Below, piece by piece: positions 17,877 through 26,716 of a stretch of 64,000 nt of DNA. Source of the stretch: DASSUW01 sp963774155 (GTDB lineage: Bacteria > Actinomycetota > Thermoleophilia > Solirubrobacterales > Solirubrobacteraceae); the NCBI GenBank assembly GCA_963774155.1, contig CAVZDW010000013.1, positions 62,001 through 126,000 on the forward strand, read 5' to 3'. The translations under genes and the position numbers were made by a program. The notes beneath the pieces are model-generated. The model saw only the letters and a list, made by a program, of their open reading frames with translations, was not told the origin of the DNA and ran no database searches. The stretch's first letter is position 1, and every line of letters starts with the position of its first letter.

Positions 17877-18584
17877 CTACGAGGCCGCGCCGGCCGGCAC
17901 TTCGGGCCTCAGCGCGTCGCCTGCGGGAGCCTCCGGCGGCGGCGCCGCCTTCTCGGCCGCGCGCCCGTCGAGGCGCTCTGTCGCGAAGCGCACGACGGCG
18001 ACCGCGAGGAACGCGGTGACCAGCGACAGCGCGTCCCCGACGAGGTAGATGATGTTGCCCGTCCGCCACTCCTCGGGCGTGTCGGCCTGGGCGTAGTTGT
18101 TCCCGGCGATCCGCAGCACGACGTCGGCGAAGATCCAGAGCGCCCACCAGGAGAGCAGCAGCCAGCCCGGCTGGGCGTGCTCCTCGTCGCGCCCGCCCGC
18201 GCGCCAGACGTCGTTGACGATCTGCTTGGGACGCCAGAGGTTGAGGAACGGGACGAACCAGGCGCCGATCGCCCACCCGTGCCCGTAGCGTCGCTCGACC
18301 GGGGCGACCACGTCGACGTTGGAGTACGCCGCCCGCAGCCAGCGGATGAAGGCGAAGGCCGCGAAGATCCAGACCACGATGCTCACCGGCAGCAGCGCGA
18401 GGTTGCGGTCGTCGATCGCGGTCAGCTCGGCGTCACTGACCGCCGCACCCGCCAGGAGACGATCGATGGTTCGCAGCTCGGCGAAGCCGAAGCCGATGGA
18501 GACGGCGCACAGCACTGCCATGACGCCGAGGGCGATGGTCGCGAGGCGGACGCGGCCGCCGAGCGGGATGTAGGAGGCGGGCAT
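17877..18584 (-). CDS. DUF4328 membrane protein
   Basis: 235 aa with about five hydrophobic segments. The motif GAWFVPFLNLWRPKQIV (about 107-123) is diagnostic for DUF4328, a family of actinobacterial membrane proteins without known function. The C-terminus is a Pro/Ala/Glu-rich tail (about 205-235) likely disordered in the cytoplasm. The start ATG at 18584 has no strong ribosome site. Confidence 0.82.
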   Translation of the reverse strand: MPASYIPLGGRVRLATIALGVMAVLCAVSIGFGFAELRTIDRLLAGAAVSDAELTAIDDRNLALLPVSIVVWIFAAFAFIRWLRAAYSNVDVVAPVERRYGHGWAIGAWFVPFLNLWRPKQIVNDVWRAGGRDEEHAQPGWLLLSWWALWIFADVVLRIAGNNYAQADTPEEWRTGNIIYLVGDALSLVTAFLAVAVVRFATERLDGRAAEKAAPPPEAPAGDALRPEVPAGAAS

Positions 18585-18643
18585 GGCCGCCCCAGTACCC
18601 GCTAGTCAGGAAAGTGAAGCGGCGAAGGACCGGGTGTGCACCC

Positions 18644-18662
18644 CCGGCCCTGCGCGGGCCGG
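18644..18662 (-). terminator. Hairpin downstream of the DUF378 gene
   Basis: A 7-bp GC stem (CCGGCCC/GGGCCGG) with a 5-nt loop lies 3 bp after the stop codon of the minus-strand DUF378 gene. There is no U-run; a modest terminator candidate. Confidence 0.4.
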
Positions 18663-18665
18663 CGC

Positions 18666-18881
18666 CTAGACGCCGGTGGGATGCGTGCGGTGGGTGCTGA
18701 CGCGGAAGTCCTCGAACAGCCGCGGCACCATCATCAGCCCCGCGAGGCCGACGATCACGTAGACGATGTCGGCAACCGTGCCGGCACCGAAGATCTCCTC
18801 GACGAGGTTGAACTCGAAGAGGCCGACGAGACCCCAATTAAGGGCTCCCACGACGATGAGCGCGAGCCACACGGGCTCCAT
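18666..18881 (-). CDS. DUF378 small membrane protein
   Basis: 71 aa from ATG 18881 (MEPVWLALIVVG). ALNWGLVGLFEFNLVEEIFG is the DUF378 signature; two membrane helices. Function unknown. The only good ribosome site nearby (AGGAGG, 5 bp before an ATG at 18900) serves a start that is out of frame by one base. If one base in that ATG region were extra, the protein would start MTFIKRMEPV, which is a natural-looking N-terminus. So the start here is uncertain. Confidence 0.75.
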   Translation of the reverse strand: MEPVWLALIVVGALNWGLVGLFEFNLVEEIFGAGTVADIVYVIVGLAGLMMVPRLFEDFRVSTHRTHPTGV

Positions 18882-18937
18882 GCGCTTGATGAACGTCCAT
18901 CGCTTCCTCCTGTGATCGCGACGGATTGTGTGAGACG

Positions 18938-20101
18938 TCACGATGTACGCTCCAGGCCGGCTCCGGTTACACCACAATCTGCACGTTCCCTTTCACGGGA
19001 GCCGTTCGTCCAGGCGCTGGCCGCCACCAGGCGCCGCTCGATCTCGACGTCGTCGACGTCGAACCCGAGCGCGACGCCGAGCTTGGCGGACAGCTTGAAC
19101 TCGCCCGAGTCGTCGCGCACGTCGTAGACCGACCGCTCGACGACGCCCGTCTGCACGGCCCGACGCACCAGCGAGGTCAGGTCGCCGACGAGACCTCCCG
19201 GCCACGGCAGCCGGCGGTCGAGCAGCGGTGCGGCGGCGGCCCGGTTCCGCGGATCGCGCAGGTCGAGCCGGGCCACCGTGTCGGTCACCTGGCCCTTGCC
19301 GGGCCCGGACTGGGCGGTCCGGAAGGCGAGCTCGCGCAGCTCGCCGCCCTCACGCGTCACCTCCACGATGACCTCGCCCGTCGAAGGCCCGTGCCACGTC
19401 GCGTCGCGATGCGGTACCCAGACCTTGGCGTCCAGGGCGTCGAGCCGTCCGCGCAGGTAGTACGTCACGCGGCCCTGGCCGGCGCGCACGCCCAGCGCCG
19501 CGTTCGCGGTCGACTCGATCCCCGTCAGCGTGGCCCCGCCGATGCTCGCGCCCGCCTCGCCCTGCAGCACGCTCCCGGCATCGCCGAAGCGCCACGCCGG
19601 CGAGACGCCCTCGCGCTCCCCGGCCAGGAACCGCGCCGCGCTCGCGGCGTCGGGGAACTCCCACGCGCGGCCCGCGTCGAACGTGAAGTCGACCTGGCCC
19701 TCGACGCCGAACTCGAGCCCGAGGCCGCTGGCCTCGATCCCCACGCCCGTCTCGGCGCCCAGCGAGCGCCCCTCCGACTCCACGACCAGCACCGTCCCGT
19801 CCGATCGCGTCGCCACGGTCAGGCCCTCCTTGCCGCCCGCGCGCACCGACAGCACCGTGATCGTCACGCCGTCGCCGCTCGTGTCCTCGCTCACGGTGCA
19901 TGGGAGCAGGCCCGCCGCCTCCGCGTCGGACGCCCGGCAGACGTCCCCGGCCACGATGCAGATGCCGGTGCGCACCCCGGCCGCGACCGCCGCCGCCACG
20001 TCTCCCACCCCGACCACCGCGCCCGACGCGGCCAGCGCGATGCCCACGAGGCCGAGCAGCGCGGCGTACTCCGCCGTGGTCTGACCCGTCGCGTCGCGCA
20101 T
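18938..20101 (-). CDS. Pilin-like secreted protein with Flp-type N-terminus
   Basis: 387 aa, ATG at 20101. The N-terminus (GQTTAEYAALLGLVGIALA, residues 6-24) matches the class III/Flp pilin signal: a Gly then a TAEY segment with Glu at +5 and a hydrophobic helix. Unlike ordinary Flp pilins (50-70 aa) it continues for about 350 residues of Gly/Val/Thr-rich, probably beta-structured sequence with two or three Cys near residues 48-68. I recognise no domain in that part. No prepilin peptidase or tad genes are in the window. Likely exported and anchored by the N-terminal helix. Confidence 0.65.
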   Translation of the reverse strand: MRDATGQTTAEYAALLGLVGIALAASGAVVGVGDVAAAVAAGVRTGICIVAGDVCRASDAEAAGLLPCTVSEDTSGDGVTITVLSVRAGGKEGLTVATRSDGTVLVVESEGRSLGAETGVGIEASGLGLEFGVEGQVDFTFDAGRAWEFPDAASAARFLAGEREGVSPAWRFGDAGSVLQGEAGASIGGATLTGIESTANAALGVRAGQGRVTYYLRGRLDALDAKVWVPHRDATWHGPSTGEVIVEVTREGGELRELAFRTAQSGPGKGQVTDTVARLDLRDPRNRAAAAPLLDRRLPWPGGLVGDLTSLVRRAVQTGVVERSVYDVRDDSGEFKLSAKLGVALGFDVDDVEIERRLVAASAWTNGSRERERADCGVTGAGLERTS

Positions 20102-20198
20102 GACCCCTAGAGGTCACGCCGCGAGAAACTCGCCCGAGGCAGTGTCCGGATCAAAGAGACTCGGCGGCGCGGCATCCGCCGGACCGCTCCGAATCGGC

Positions 20199-21734
20199 CT
20201 AGACCAGGGACTCGAGCGCCGCGCCCGCGTCGCGCGCGACGTCGAACAGCGGCTCGGGGTAGACCCCGATGAAGACCGTGGCCAGCGCGCAGACGACGGC
20301 GACGAACACGAGCTCGCCCTGGAAGCGCCGCCGCGGGCGCGCGGCGACCTCGACGTCCGCCTCCGCCGACCCGCCGGCCATCACCGGCCGCCCGCCGGGC
20401 GACCCGCCCGGCCGCACCGCGACGGCCTCGGTCGGCGAGCGCATCCACACGGCCGCGATGACCCGCAGGTAGTAGGCCAGGGAGATCGCCGAGCCGACCA
20501 CGATCACGGCGCCGAGCCAGCCGTAGTCGTTCTCCACCGCGGCCTGGATCAGGTAGAGCTTGCCGAAGAAGCCCGCGGTGGCCGGGAAGCCCGCCAGCGC
20601 CAGCATGGCGATGGTCATCGGCCACGCGAGCAGCGGCCGGTCGTTGCCCAGCCCGTAGAGCGCCGAGATGTCATCTCCCAGTTCGGTCTCCCGCTCGCGC
20701 GCGACCACGACCGCGAACGCCGCGAGGTTCATGACCGTGTAGGCCATCAGGTAGAAGACCGTCGCCCGCACGCCGAGCTGGGTCGAGACGATCACCCCGA
20801 CCAGCATGTAGCCCGCCTGCGCGATCGACGAGTAGGCCAGCAGCCGCTTGATCGACGACTGCCCGATGGCGCCGACGTTGCCGACGACGATCGTCACCAC
20901 GGCGAGCACGGCGAGCAGCGGGCCCCAGGTCGTCGCCTGGTCGATGAGCGCGACGTCGAACAGGCGCAGGAGGACCCCGAAGGCGGCGGCCTTGGTCGCC
21001 ACGGCCATGAAGCCGGTGACCGCCGTCGGGGCGCCCTCGTAGACGTCCGGCGTCCACTGGTGGAACGGCGCCACCGACGCCTTGAAGGCGAGTCCGGCGA
21101 CCACCAGGGCGATGCCGGCGTAGAGCAGGACGTCCGACGTGGCCGCCTCGGCGATGCCGGCGTAGTCCGTCGAGCCGGTCGCGCCGTAGAGCAGCGCCAG
21201 GCCGTAGAGCAGCGTGGCCGATCCGACCGAGCCGACGATCAGGTACTTGAGGCCCGACTCCAGCGAGTGCTCGCGCCGCATGTGCGTCGCGCACAGCACG
21301 TACAGGGGGATCGACAGCAGCTCGAAGCCGAGGAAGAGCACGACCAGGTTCTGGGCCGCGACGAGCACGACCATGCCGAGGATCGAGCTGAGCAGCAGCG
21401 CGTAGTACTCGCCCTCGCCGGACTCGGTCACCGCGGTCGAGCGCCACGACATGAGCACCGCGGCGATGCCCCCCACGCAGAAGATCATGGTCAGGGCCAG
21501 CGTGAGGTCGTCGATGGCCAGCGAGCGCTCGATGATCTCCGTGTCGACGCCCCACTGCCAGACGCCGAGGCCGATCGTCGTGCCCAGCGCGACGATGGTC
21601 AGCGACGGCACGACGTGGCGCCGGACGAAGCCCGAGCGCAGCAGCCCGACGAGCAGCACGATGCACGCGCCGCCGGTGAGGGCGAGGAGCGGGGAGAGCG
21701 CCTCCCAGTCGATGACGGGCGCCTTGGGCGTCAC
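20199..21734 (-). CDS. nuoN: NADH-quinone oxidoreductase subunit N
   Basis: 511 aa, GTG at 21734 overlapping the nuoM stop. One of three antiporter-like proton-pumping subunits of complex I, with about 14 membrane helices. The motifs LGFELLSIPLYVL, VAPFHQWTPDVYEGAP and YSSIAQAGYML hold the conserved Glu, Lys and His positions of the proton path. An extra low-complexity loop (about residues 430-470, Gly/Pro/Arg/Ala) is inserted before the last helix. Last gene of the nuoJKLMN block. Confidence 0.95.
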   Translation of the reverse strand: MTPKAPVIDWEALSPLLALTGGACIVLLVGLLRSGFVRRHVVPSLTIVALGTTIGLGVWQWGVDTEIIERSLAIDDLTLALTMIFCVGGIAAVLMSWRSTAVTESGEGEYYALLLSSILGMVVLVAAQNLVVLFLGFELLSIPLYVLCATHMRREHSLESGLKYLIVGSVGSATLLYGLALLYGATGSTDYAGIAEAATSDVLLYAGIALVVAGLAFKASVAPFHQWTPDVYEGAPTAVTGFMAVATKAAAFGVLLRLFDVALIDQATTWGPLLAVLAVVTIVVGNVGAIGQSSIKRLLAYSSIAQAGYMLVGVIVSTQLGVRATVFYLMAYTVMNLAAFAVVVARERETELGDDISALYGLGNDRPLLAWPMTIAMLALAGFPATAGFFGKLYLIQAAVENDYGWLGAVIVVGSAISLAYYLRVIAAVWMRSPTEAVAVRPGGSPGGRPVMAGGSAEADVEVAARPRRRFQGELVFVAVVCALATVFIGVYPEPLFDVARDAGAALESLV

Positions 21735-23209
21735 CGTGTGCCTCCCGTCACGGACTGCGAGGCGGCCTGAACGGCCGGCTCACCGGCGTCGACCGCGCGC
21801 TGCGGGAAGACCGCGAAGGCGAGGATGGCGAGCACCAGCGGCACGATCACCAGCCCGTCCCGGAACGACATCTCGAACGACGTCACGGCGGGGCCCTGGC
21901 GGTTGTGCATCGTGCGGATGTACATCCGCAGCGCGTAGACCGACGCCAGCACGACGCCCGTCGAGGCGATGATGGCGATCGCGAGCTTGGACTCGAAGAC
22001 GCCGAGCAGGATGAAGAACTCGCCGACGAAGTTGGCCGAGCCCGGCATGGCCAGGGTCGCCAGCGTGACGATGATGAACAGCGTCGCCAGCACGGGCGCC
22101 CGGAACGCGATCCCGCCCATGTCGCGCAGGTCCTCCGACCCGCCGGCGCGCGCGGCCAGCAGGGCGATGATCAGGAACAGCGGAGCCACCACGAGCCCGT
22201 GGTTGACGGCCTGCAGGAGCGCGCCCTGCGCGCCCCGGGCCTCGGGATCCAGGGCGAAGATGCCGAGCGTGATGAAGCCGAGCTGCGCGATCGACGAGTA
22301 GCCGAGGATGAGGCGCAGGTTGGTCTGCGTGAACGCCTGGATCGAGCCGTAGAGGATCGAGAACAGCGACAGGACGAGCAGGATCATCTGCCAGTCCTGC
22401 ACGGCCTCCGGGAACAGCGGCAGGGCGATGCGCAGGAAGCCGTAGGCGGCGACCTTCGAGACCACGCCGGAGAACACGGCGAGCGCCGGCAGCGGCATGT
22501 TGCGGTACGCGTCCGGCATCCAGCCGTGGAACGGGAAGGCCGGCATCTTGATCAGGAAGGCGAGCGCGAAGGCGGCGAACAGCACCTTCTGCGTGCCCTC
22601 GCCCAGCAGGTTGGCCTGCAGGTCGCTGAAGGCGAAGCTGATCGTGCCGTCGCCGGGCGTGCTCAGCACGGCCGTGGCCACGGCGGCGGCGAGCATGAGC
22701 AGCGAGCCGACCAGCGTGTAGATGACCATCTTCAGCGCCGCCTGCACCCGGTCGGGCCCGCCCCACTGCCCGAGCAGGAAGTAGAACGGGACGAGCATCA
22801 GGTCGAAGAAGAGGACGAAGAGCGCCAGGTCCTGCGCGAGGAACGCGCCCAGCACGGCCGTCTCGGCGATGCCGAAGTGGACCGCGAAGAGCTTCGGCCG
22901 CACCGGCGGGCGCAGCACCAGCCACAGCGCCGACGCCGCGAAGAGCAGCGTGGTCAGCCCGACCAGCCACAGGTTCAGCCCGTCGACGCCGAGCGAGTAG
23001 CGGATGCCCATCTCCTCGATCCAGGCGTCGTCCGTGACGTACTGCAGCCCGGCGCCCGGGTCGAAGTCGATCAGCATGATCACCGCGTAGCCGAGCGGGA
23101 CCACCGCGCCGACGAGCGCGAAGAGCGGCGCCACCGGCCGCGGCGCCAGGCCGCCGAGCACGGCCAGCAGCAGCGGCCAGAAGATGAGGATCGAGAGATG
23201 GACGGTCAT
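21731..23209 (-). CDS. nuoM: NADH-quinone oxidoreductase subunit M
   Basis: 492 aa, ATG at 23209 overlapping the nuoL stop (ATGA). Antiporter-like complex I subunit. LFVLFFDLMLVPFYFLLGQWGG contains the key Glu-equivalent region, IKMPAFPFHGWMPDAY the lysine helix, and YSSIAQLGF the distal site. Normal length. Neighbours fix its place in complex I. Confidence 0.95.
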   Translation of the reverse strand: MTVHLSILIFWPLLLAVLGGLAPRPVAPLFALVGAVVPLGYAVIMLIDFDPGAGLQYVTDDAWIEEMGIRYSLGVDGLNLWLVGLTTLLFAASALWLVLRPPVRPKLFAVHFGIAETAVLGAFLAQDLALFVLFFDLMLVPFYFLLGQWGGPDRVQAALKMVIYTLVGSLLMLAAAVATAVLSTPGDGTISFAFSDLQANLLGEGTQKVLFAAFALAFLIKMPAFPFHGWMPDAYRNMPLPALAVFSGVVSKVAAYGFLRIALPLFPEAVQDWQMILLVLSLFSILYGSIQAFTQTNLRLILGYSSIAQLGFITLGIFALDPEARGAQGALLQAVNHGLVVAPLFLIIALLAARAGGSEDLRDMGGIAFRAPVLATLFIIVTLATLAMPGSANFVGEFFILLGVFESKLAIAIIASTGVVLASVYALRMYIRTMHNRQGPAVTSFEMSFRDGLVIVPLVLAILAFAVFPQRAVDAGEPAVQAASQSVTGGTR

Positions 23210-25219
23210 GCGGCGATGAGGAAGTAGGCGCCGAGCGAGGTGACCCCCATCAGCAGCAGGGCGGCGTAGTAGCGCAGGTAGCCGGTCTGGACGCGGCGCA
23301 CGGCCGCGGACGCGAGCCGCACGACGCCGGTGGCCCCGCCGACCAGCGCGCCGTCGACCACCAGCCGCTCGAACGTGGTGCTGGCGAAGCGCCCGAGCCA
23401 GGCGAAGGGCCGGACGACCAGCAGGTCGATCGCCTCGTCGAAGTACCACTTGTTGACGAAGAACGTGTGCAGCCCGGAGAAGCGCGCCTGGAGCGCCCGG
23501 GGCCGCTCCGGCTGCTTCACCCACAGCGTGTAGGCGACGAAGATGCCGAGCAGGGCGATGACCGTGCCGACGAGCATGCCGCCCCAGGTCACCGTCGCGG
23601 ACGGCTCGAGGTTCTCGTAGACCACCGAGTCGTGGAAGGACGGCTCGAGGAAGGAGTGAAGGCCCTCGTTGACGTCCGGGATCTGCAGGACGCCGCCGAC
23701 CACCGCGAGCACGGCCAGCCCGCCCATGGCGAGCTTCATCGGGAAGTCGCGCTCGGCGATGTGGTGCTCGGGGCTGGGGAAGCCGACGTCGGTGTCCTCG
23801 ACCTCGCCGGTCATCGGGTTGGTGGGCTCGGGCGCGTGGTACAGGTGGCCGTGCTCGAGCTCCTGCGCCTCGCGGACCGGCTCGCCGAGGAAGGCGCGGA
23901 AGATCATCCGGAACGTGTAGATCGCCGTCAGGAACGAGCCCACGTAGCCGAGGACGCCGAGGACGATGTGCCAGTCGTCGCGCGCGAGCAGCAGGGCGAT
24001 GATCTCGTCCTTGGAGAAGAAGCCGGAGAAGGGCGGGACGCCGGAGAGCGCGAGGCCGCCGACGAGCATGCAGCCGAACGTGAACGGCATGGCGCGGCGG
24101 AAGCCGCCCATCCGGTCCAGGTTCTGGATGCCGGCCATGGCCGCGATCACCGAGCCGGCCGCCATGAAGAGCAGCGCCTTGAAGAAGGCGTGCGTCATCA
24201 GGTGGAACATGCCGGCGGCGTAGGCGGCCGACGACACGGCCATGATCATGTAGCCGATCTGCGACATCGTCGAGTAGGCGATGACGCGCTTGAGGTCGGT
24301 CACCACGAGGCCGATCGTCGCCGCGATGATCAGCGTCAGGCAGCCGATGACGGCGCCGACGTCGGCGGCGATCGGCGCCTGCTCGAAGAGCGGGTGCATG
24401 CGCGCGATCAGGTAGACGCCCGCGGTGACCATCGTCGCCGCGTGGATGAGGGCGGAGACCGGGGTCGGGCCCTCCATGGCGTCCGGGAGCCAGGTGTGGA
24501 ACGGGACCTGGGCGGACTTGGCGAACGCGCCGACGAGCAGCAGCAGGCAGCCCGCGACGAGGTCGGCGTCGTTGCTCGCGAAGGCCTCGGGCACCGCCTC
24601 GAAGACCTTGAGGAAGTCCAGCGAGCCGGTGCCCTGGAAGATGAAGAAGGTGCCGAGCACGAGGCCGACGTCGCCGACCACGTTGATGACGAAGGCCTTG
24701 ATGCCGGCCGCCGTGGCGGTGGTGCGCCGGTACCAGAACGAGATCAGGAAGTACGAGGCGGCGCCGACGAAGGCCCAGCCGATGATCAGCAGCAGGAAGT
24801 TGGCCGCCAGGACCAGCAGCAGCATGCTGAAGACGAAGAAGTTCAGGAACGCGAAGAACCTGGCGTAGCCGCGGTCGCCGCCCATGTAGGCGACCGAGTA
24901 GAGGTGGATCAGCGTCGACACGCCGGAGACGACGAGGATCATCAGGACGCTGAGCGGGTCGATGAGGATCGAGACCTGCGCGTCGACCCCGCTGGTCACC
25001 GCGTAGTCCCAGCCGACGGCCACGACCTGCCGCTCCTCCTCGCCGAGCGACTGGAGCTCGGAGTAGGCGCCGACGGCAGCGAGGAACGAGAGGAAGATCG
25101 CCAGCGTGCCGAGCGCGCCGTGCCCCCGGCCGAGCGGCAGCTTGAAGGTCAGCCCGATGAGGATCGCGCCCGCGAGCGGGAAGGCGAGGACGAGCCAGGC
25201 TGTAGGTCTCGAGGCTCAT
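23206..25219 (-). CDS. nuoL: NADH-quinone oxidoreductase subunit L (5' end frameshifted)
   Basis: Largest antiporter-like subunit, with the long lateral helix, about 670 aa if repaired. From 25200 downward the frame is clear: AWLVLAFPLAGAILIG, then DPLSVLMILVVSG, PFHTWLPDAMEGPTPVSALIHAATM and YSTMSQIGYM. The ATG at 25219, which overlaps the nuoK stop (ATGA), reads MSLETYSLARPR in the wrong frame. Dropping one base near 25201 gives MSLETYAWLVLAF, a normal start. Without repair the first in-frame start is GTG 25023, which would lose the first two helices. Treated as one gene with a one-base anomaly. Confidence 0.85.
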
Positions 25220-25515
25220 CCGGAGAGCTCCCGCAGCTCGTCGACGTCGATCGGCAGCCGCCGCCGGAAGAGGGCGACGATGAGGCCGAGGCCGACCGCC
25301 ACCTCACACGCCGCCACGACCATCACGATCAGGGCGAACATCTGCCCGTCCATGTTCCCGTGCACCCGCGAGAAGCCGACCAGCGCGAGGTTGGCCGCGT
25401 TGAGCATCAGCTCGATGCAGAGCAGGATCACCAGCGGGTTGCGGCGCACCAGCACGCCGCCGGCGCCGATGCAGAAGATCAGCGCGGAGACCACCAGGTA
25501 CCAGGTGAGCGGCAC
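25216..25515 (-). CDS. nuoK: NADH-quinone oxidoreductase subunit K
   Basis: 99 aa, GTG at 25515, five bases after the nuoJ stop. Three membrane helices with the two conserved buried glutamates (CIELMLNAANL and ACEVAVGLGL). Length is typical. Links the hydrophilic arm movements to the pumping modules of complex I. Confidence 0.95.
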   Translation of the reverse strand: MPLTWYLVVSALIFCIGAGGVLVRRNPLVILLCIELMLNAANLALVGFSRVHGNMDGQMFALIVMVVAACEVAVGLGLIVALFRRRLPIDVDELRELSG

Positions 25516-25520
25516 GGCTT

Positions 25521-26141
25521 CTACCTGTGCGGCGGCCCGGCCGCCTCGATCATCGAGCCCGGGGTCGCCTCGCCCGCCGAGACCTCTGGGCGGCGCATGA
25601 CGTCGGCCACCGAGACCTCGCCCGCCTCGGGGAGCCCGCTGCGCCGCCGCGCGAGGATCACCGCGCCGACGGCGGCGATGAGCAGCAGCAGCGACGCGAT
25701 CTCGAAGGCCACCAGGAAGCGCGTGAGGAACAGCTCGCCGACCTTGGCCGGCGTGCCGAACGCGTTGTCCACGCCCGCCCCGTCGCTGTCGAGCGCCGAG
25801 AGCGAGGTGCCGACCAGGGCGATGGTCAGCTCGACGAAGAGCGCCAGCGCGAAGAAGATCGAGGCGAAGCGCAGCGTCGCCCCCGTCCCGCCGGCCAGCG
25901 GCTCCCCGCTGCCGCCCACGTAGGCGACCACGAACACGTAGAGGACCATGACCGCGCCGGCGTAGACCACGACCTGCGCGGCGGCCACGAACTCGGCGCG
26001 GAGGAGCAGGAAGAGCGCGGCCAGCGCCAGCAGATGGCAGACGAGAGCCAGCACCGCATAGAACGGATTGCGGAGGGCCACGGTTCCCACCGCGCCCGCA
26101 ACGGCGCCGATCGCCGCAAGGAAGAAGATGACCTCCGCCAT
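25521..26141 (-). CDS. nuoJ: NADH-quinone oxidoreductase subunit J
   Basis: 206 aa, ATG at 26141. Five membrane helices; LRNPFYAVLALVCHLLALAALF and YAGAVMVLYVFVV are typical of NuoJ. It is the first gene of this half of the operon; in normal operons it follows nuoI, which here lies 20 kb away at 46390. It must therefore use a promoter inside 26142-26249, shared back-to-back with the hydrogenase operon. Confidence 0.94.
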   Translation of the reverse strand: MAEVIFFLAAIGAVAGAVGTVALRNPFYAVLALVCHLLALAALFLLLRAEFVAAAQVVVYAGAVMVLYVFVVAYVGGSGEPLAGGTGATLRFASIFFALALFVELTIALVGTSLSALDSDGAGVDNAFGTPAKVGELFLTRFLVAFEIASLLLLIAAVGAVILARRRSGLPEAGEVSVADVMRRPEVSAGEATPGSMIEAAGPPHR

Positions 26142-26196
26142 CGAACGGCGGTGATGCTACGAGGTCGCGCGCAGGTTCGCTGCCAGACACGAGCCT

Positions 26197-26224
26197 TTGC
26201 GCATTTCGGCACAAGCGGTAGGGT
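26197..26224 (+). promoter_or_regulatory. Possible sigma70-type promoter of the hydrogenase operon
   Basis: TTGCGC (26197-26202), a 16-bp spacer, then TAGGGT (26219-26224) resembles actinobacterial -35/-10 elements and lies 25 bp before the hypC start. It is in the 108-bp divergent gap between nuoJ and hypC. Assigned by eye only. Confidence 0.4.
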
Positions 26225-26249
26225 CCCCGGTTCGACGGAGGGAGAGACC

Positions 26250-26516
26250 GTGTGCCTGGCCATTCCTGGTCAGATACTGGAGATCACGGACGCTGAGCAG
26301 CGGCTCGCGAGGGTCGACGTCGCGGGCGTGCGCCGCGCGGTCAACGTCGGGTTGCTGGACGATGTCGGCCCTGGCGACTGGGTGCTCATCCACGTCGGCT
26401 TCGCGCTCTCCAAGGTCGACGAGGAAGAGGCGATGGCGACGCGCCGGCTCCTGGAGCGCATGGGCACCGAGTACGAGCAGGAGCTCGAAGAGCTGAAGGC
26501 GAGCGCGATCGAGTGA
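26250..26516 (+). CDS. hypC: Hydrogenase maturation chaperone HypC
   Basis: 88 aa, GTG at 26250 with GGAGGGAGA upstream. Starts MCLAIPGQI; Cys2 is the invariant residue that carries the Fe(CN)2CO unit with HypD and contacts the large-subunit precursor. The C-terminal half is an acidic helix (EEEAMATRRLLERM). First gene of the hydrogenase operon and overlapped (GTGA) by a second HypC-like gene. Confidence 0.95.
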   Translation: MCLAIPGQILEITDAEQRLARVDVAGVRRAVNVGLLDDVGPGDWVLIHVGFALSKVDEEEAMATRRLLERMGTEYEQELEELKASAIE

Positions 26517-26716
26517 CCGCGTGCGACCCTCACGAGGAGCACTGCATCACGTGCGGTGACGTGGGGGTGGCGATGCGCATCGTGCGGTTCGAAGAGGGGC
26601 TCGCCGTGTGCGAGGCCGACGGCGAGCAGCGCACGGTCGAGACCGCCTTCGTCGAGGGCGTCGAGCCGGGCGACAGCGTGCTGGTCCACGCCGACGTGGC
26701 GCTGGTGAAGCTATGA
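26513..26716 (+). CDS. Second HypC/HupF-like protein
   Basis: 67 aa, GTG at 26513. Has a HypC-like beta-barrel pattern (AMRIVRFEEGLAVCEADG, VEPGDSVLVHADVALVKL), but in place of MCxAIP it has an N-terminal extension with Cys4, Cys11 and Cys14 (EHCITCGDVGVAM). Paired HypC-like genes of this kind are seen in actinobacterial hydrogenase loci. It could hold the iron unit or a metal by its CxxC, but its exact role is unknown. Stop overlaps hypD (ATGA). Confidence 0.8.
   Translation: MTACDPHEEHCITCGDVGVAMRIVRFEEGLAVCEADGEQRTVETAFVEGVEPGDSVLVHADVALVKL

Noticed and set aside
20100..20115. Operator at TGACC-CCTAGA-GGTCA
   Set aside because: Five-base arms over a start codon are too short to separate from chance in this GC-rich DNA.
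25195..25219. Programmed +1 frameshift at nuoL
   Set aside because: The P-site codon TAC cannot re-pair with ACA after slipping, and no stimulatory stop or structure is seen; an indel is simpler.
23467..25923. Long plus-strand frame opposite nuoL, nuoK and nuoJ
   Set aside because: Charged low-complexity shadow of membrane-protein genes, no start site, crosses several real gene boundaries.
26222..26250. tRNA-like GGTTCGA box before hypC
   Set aside because: No acceptor, D-arm or anticodon arm can be folded around it.
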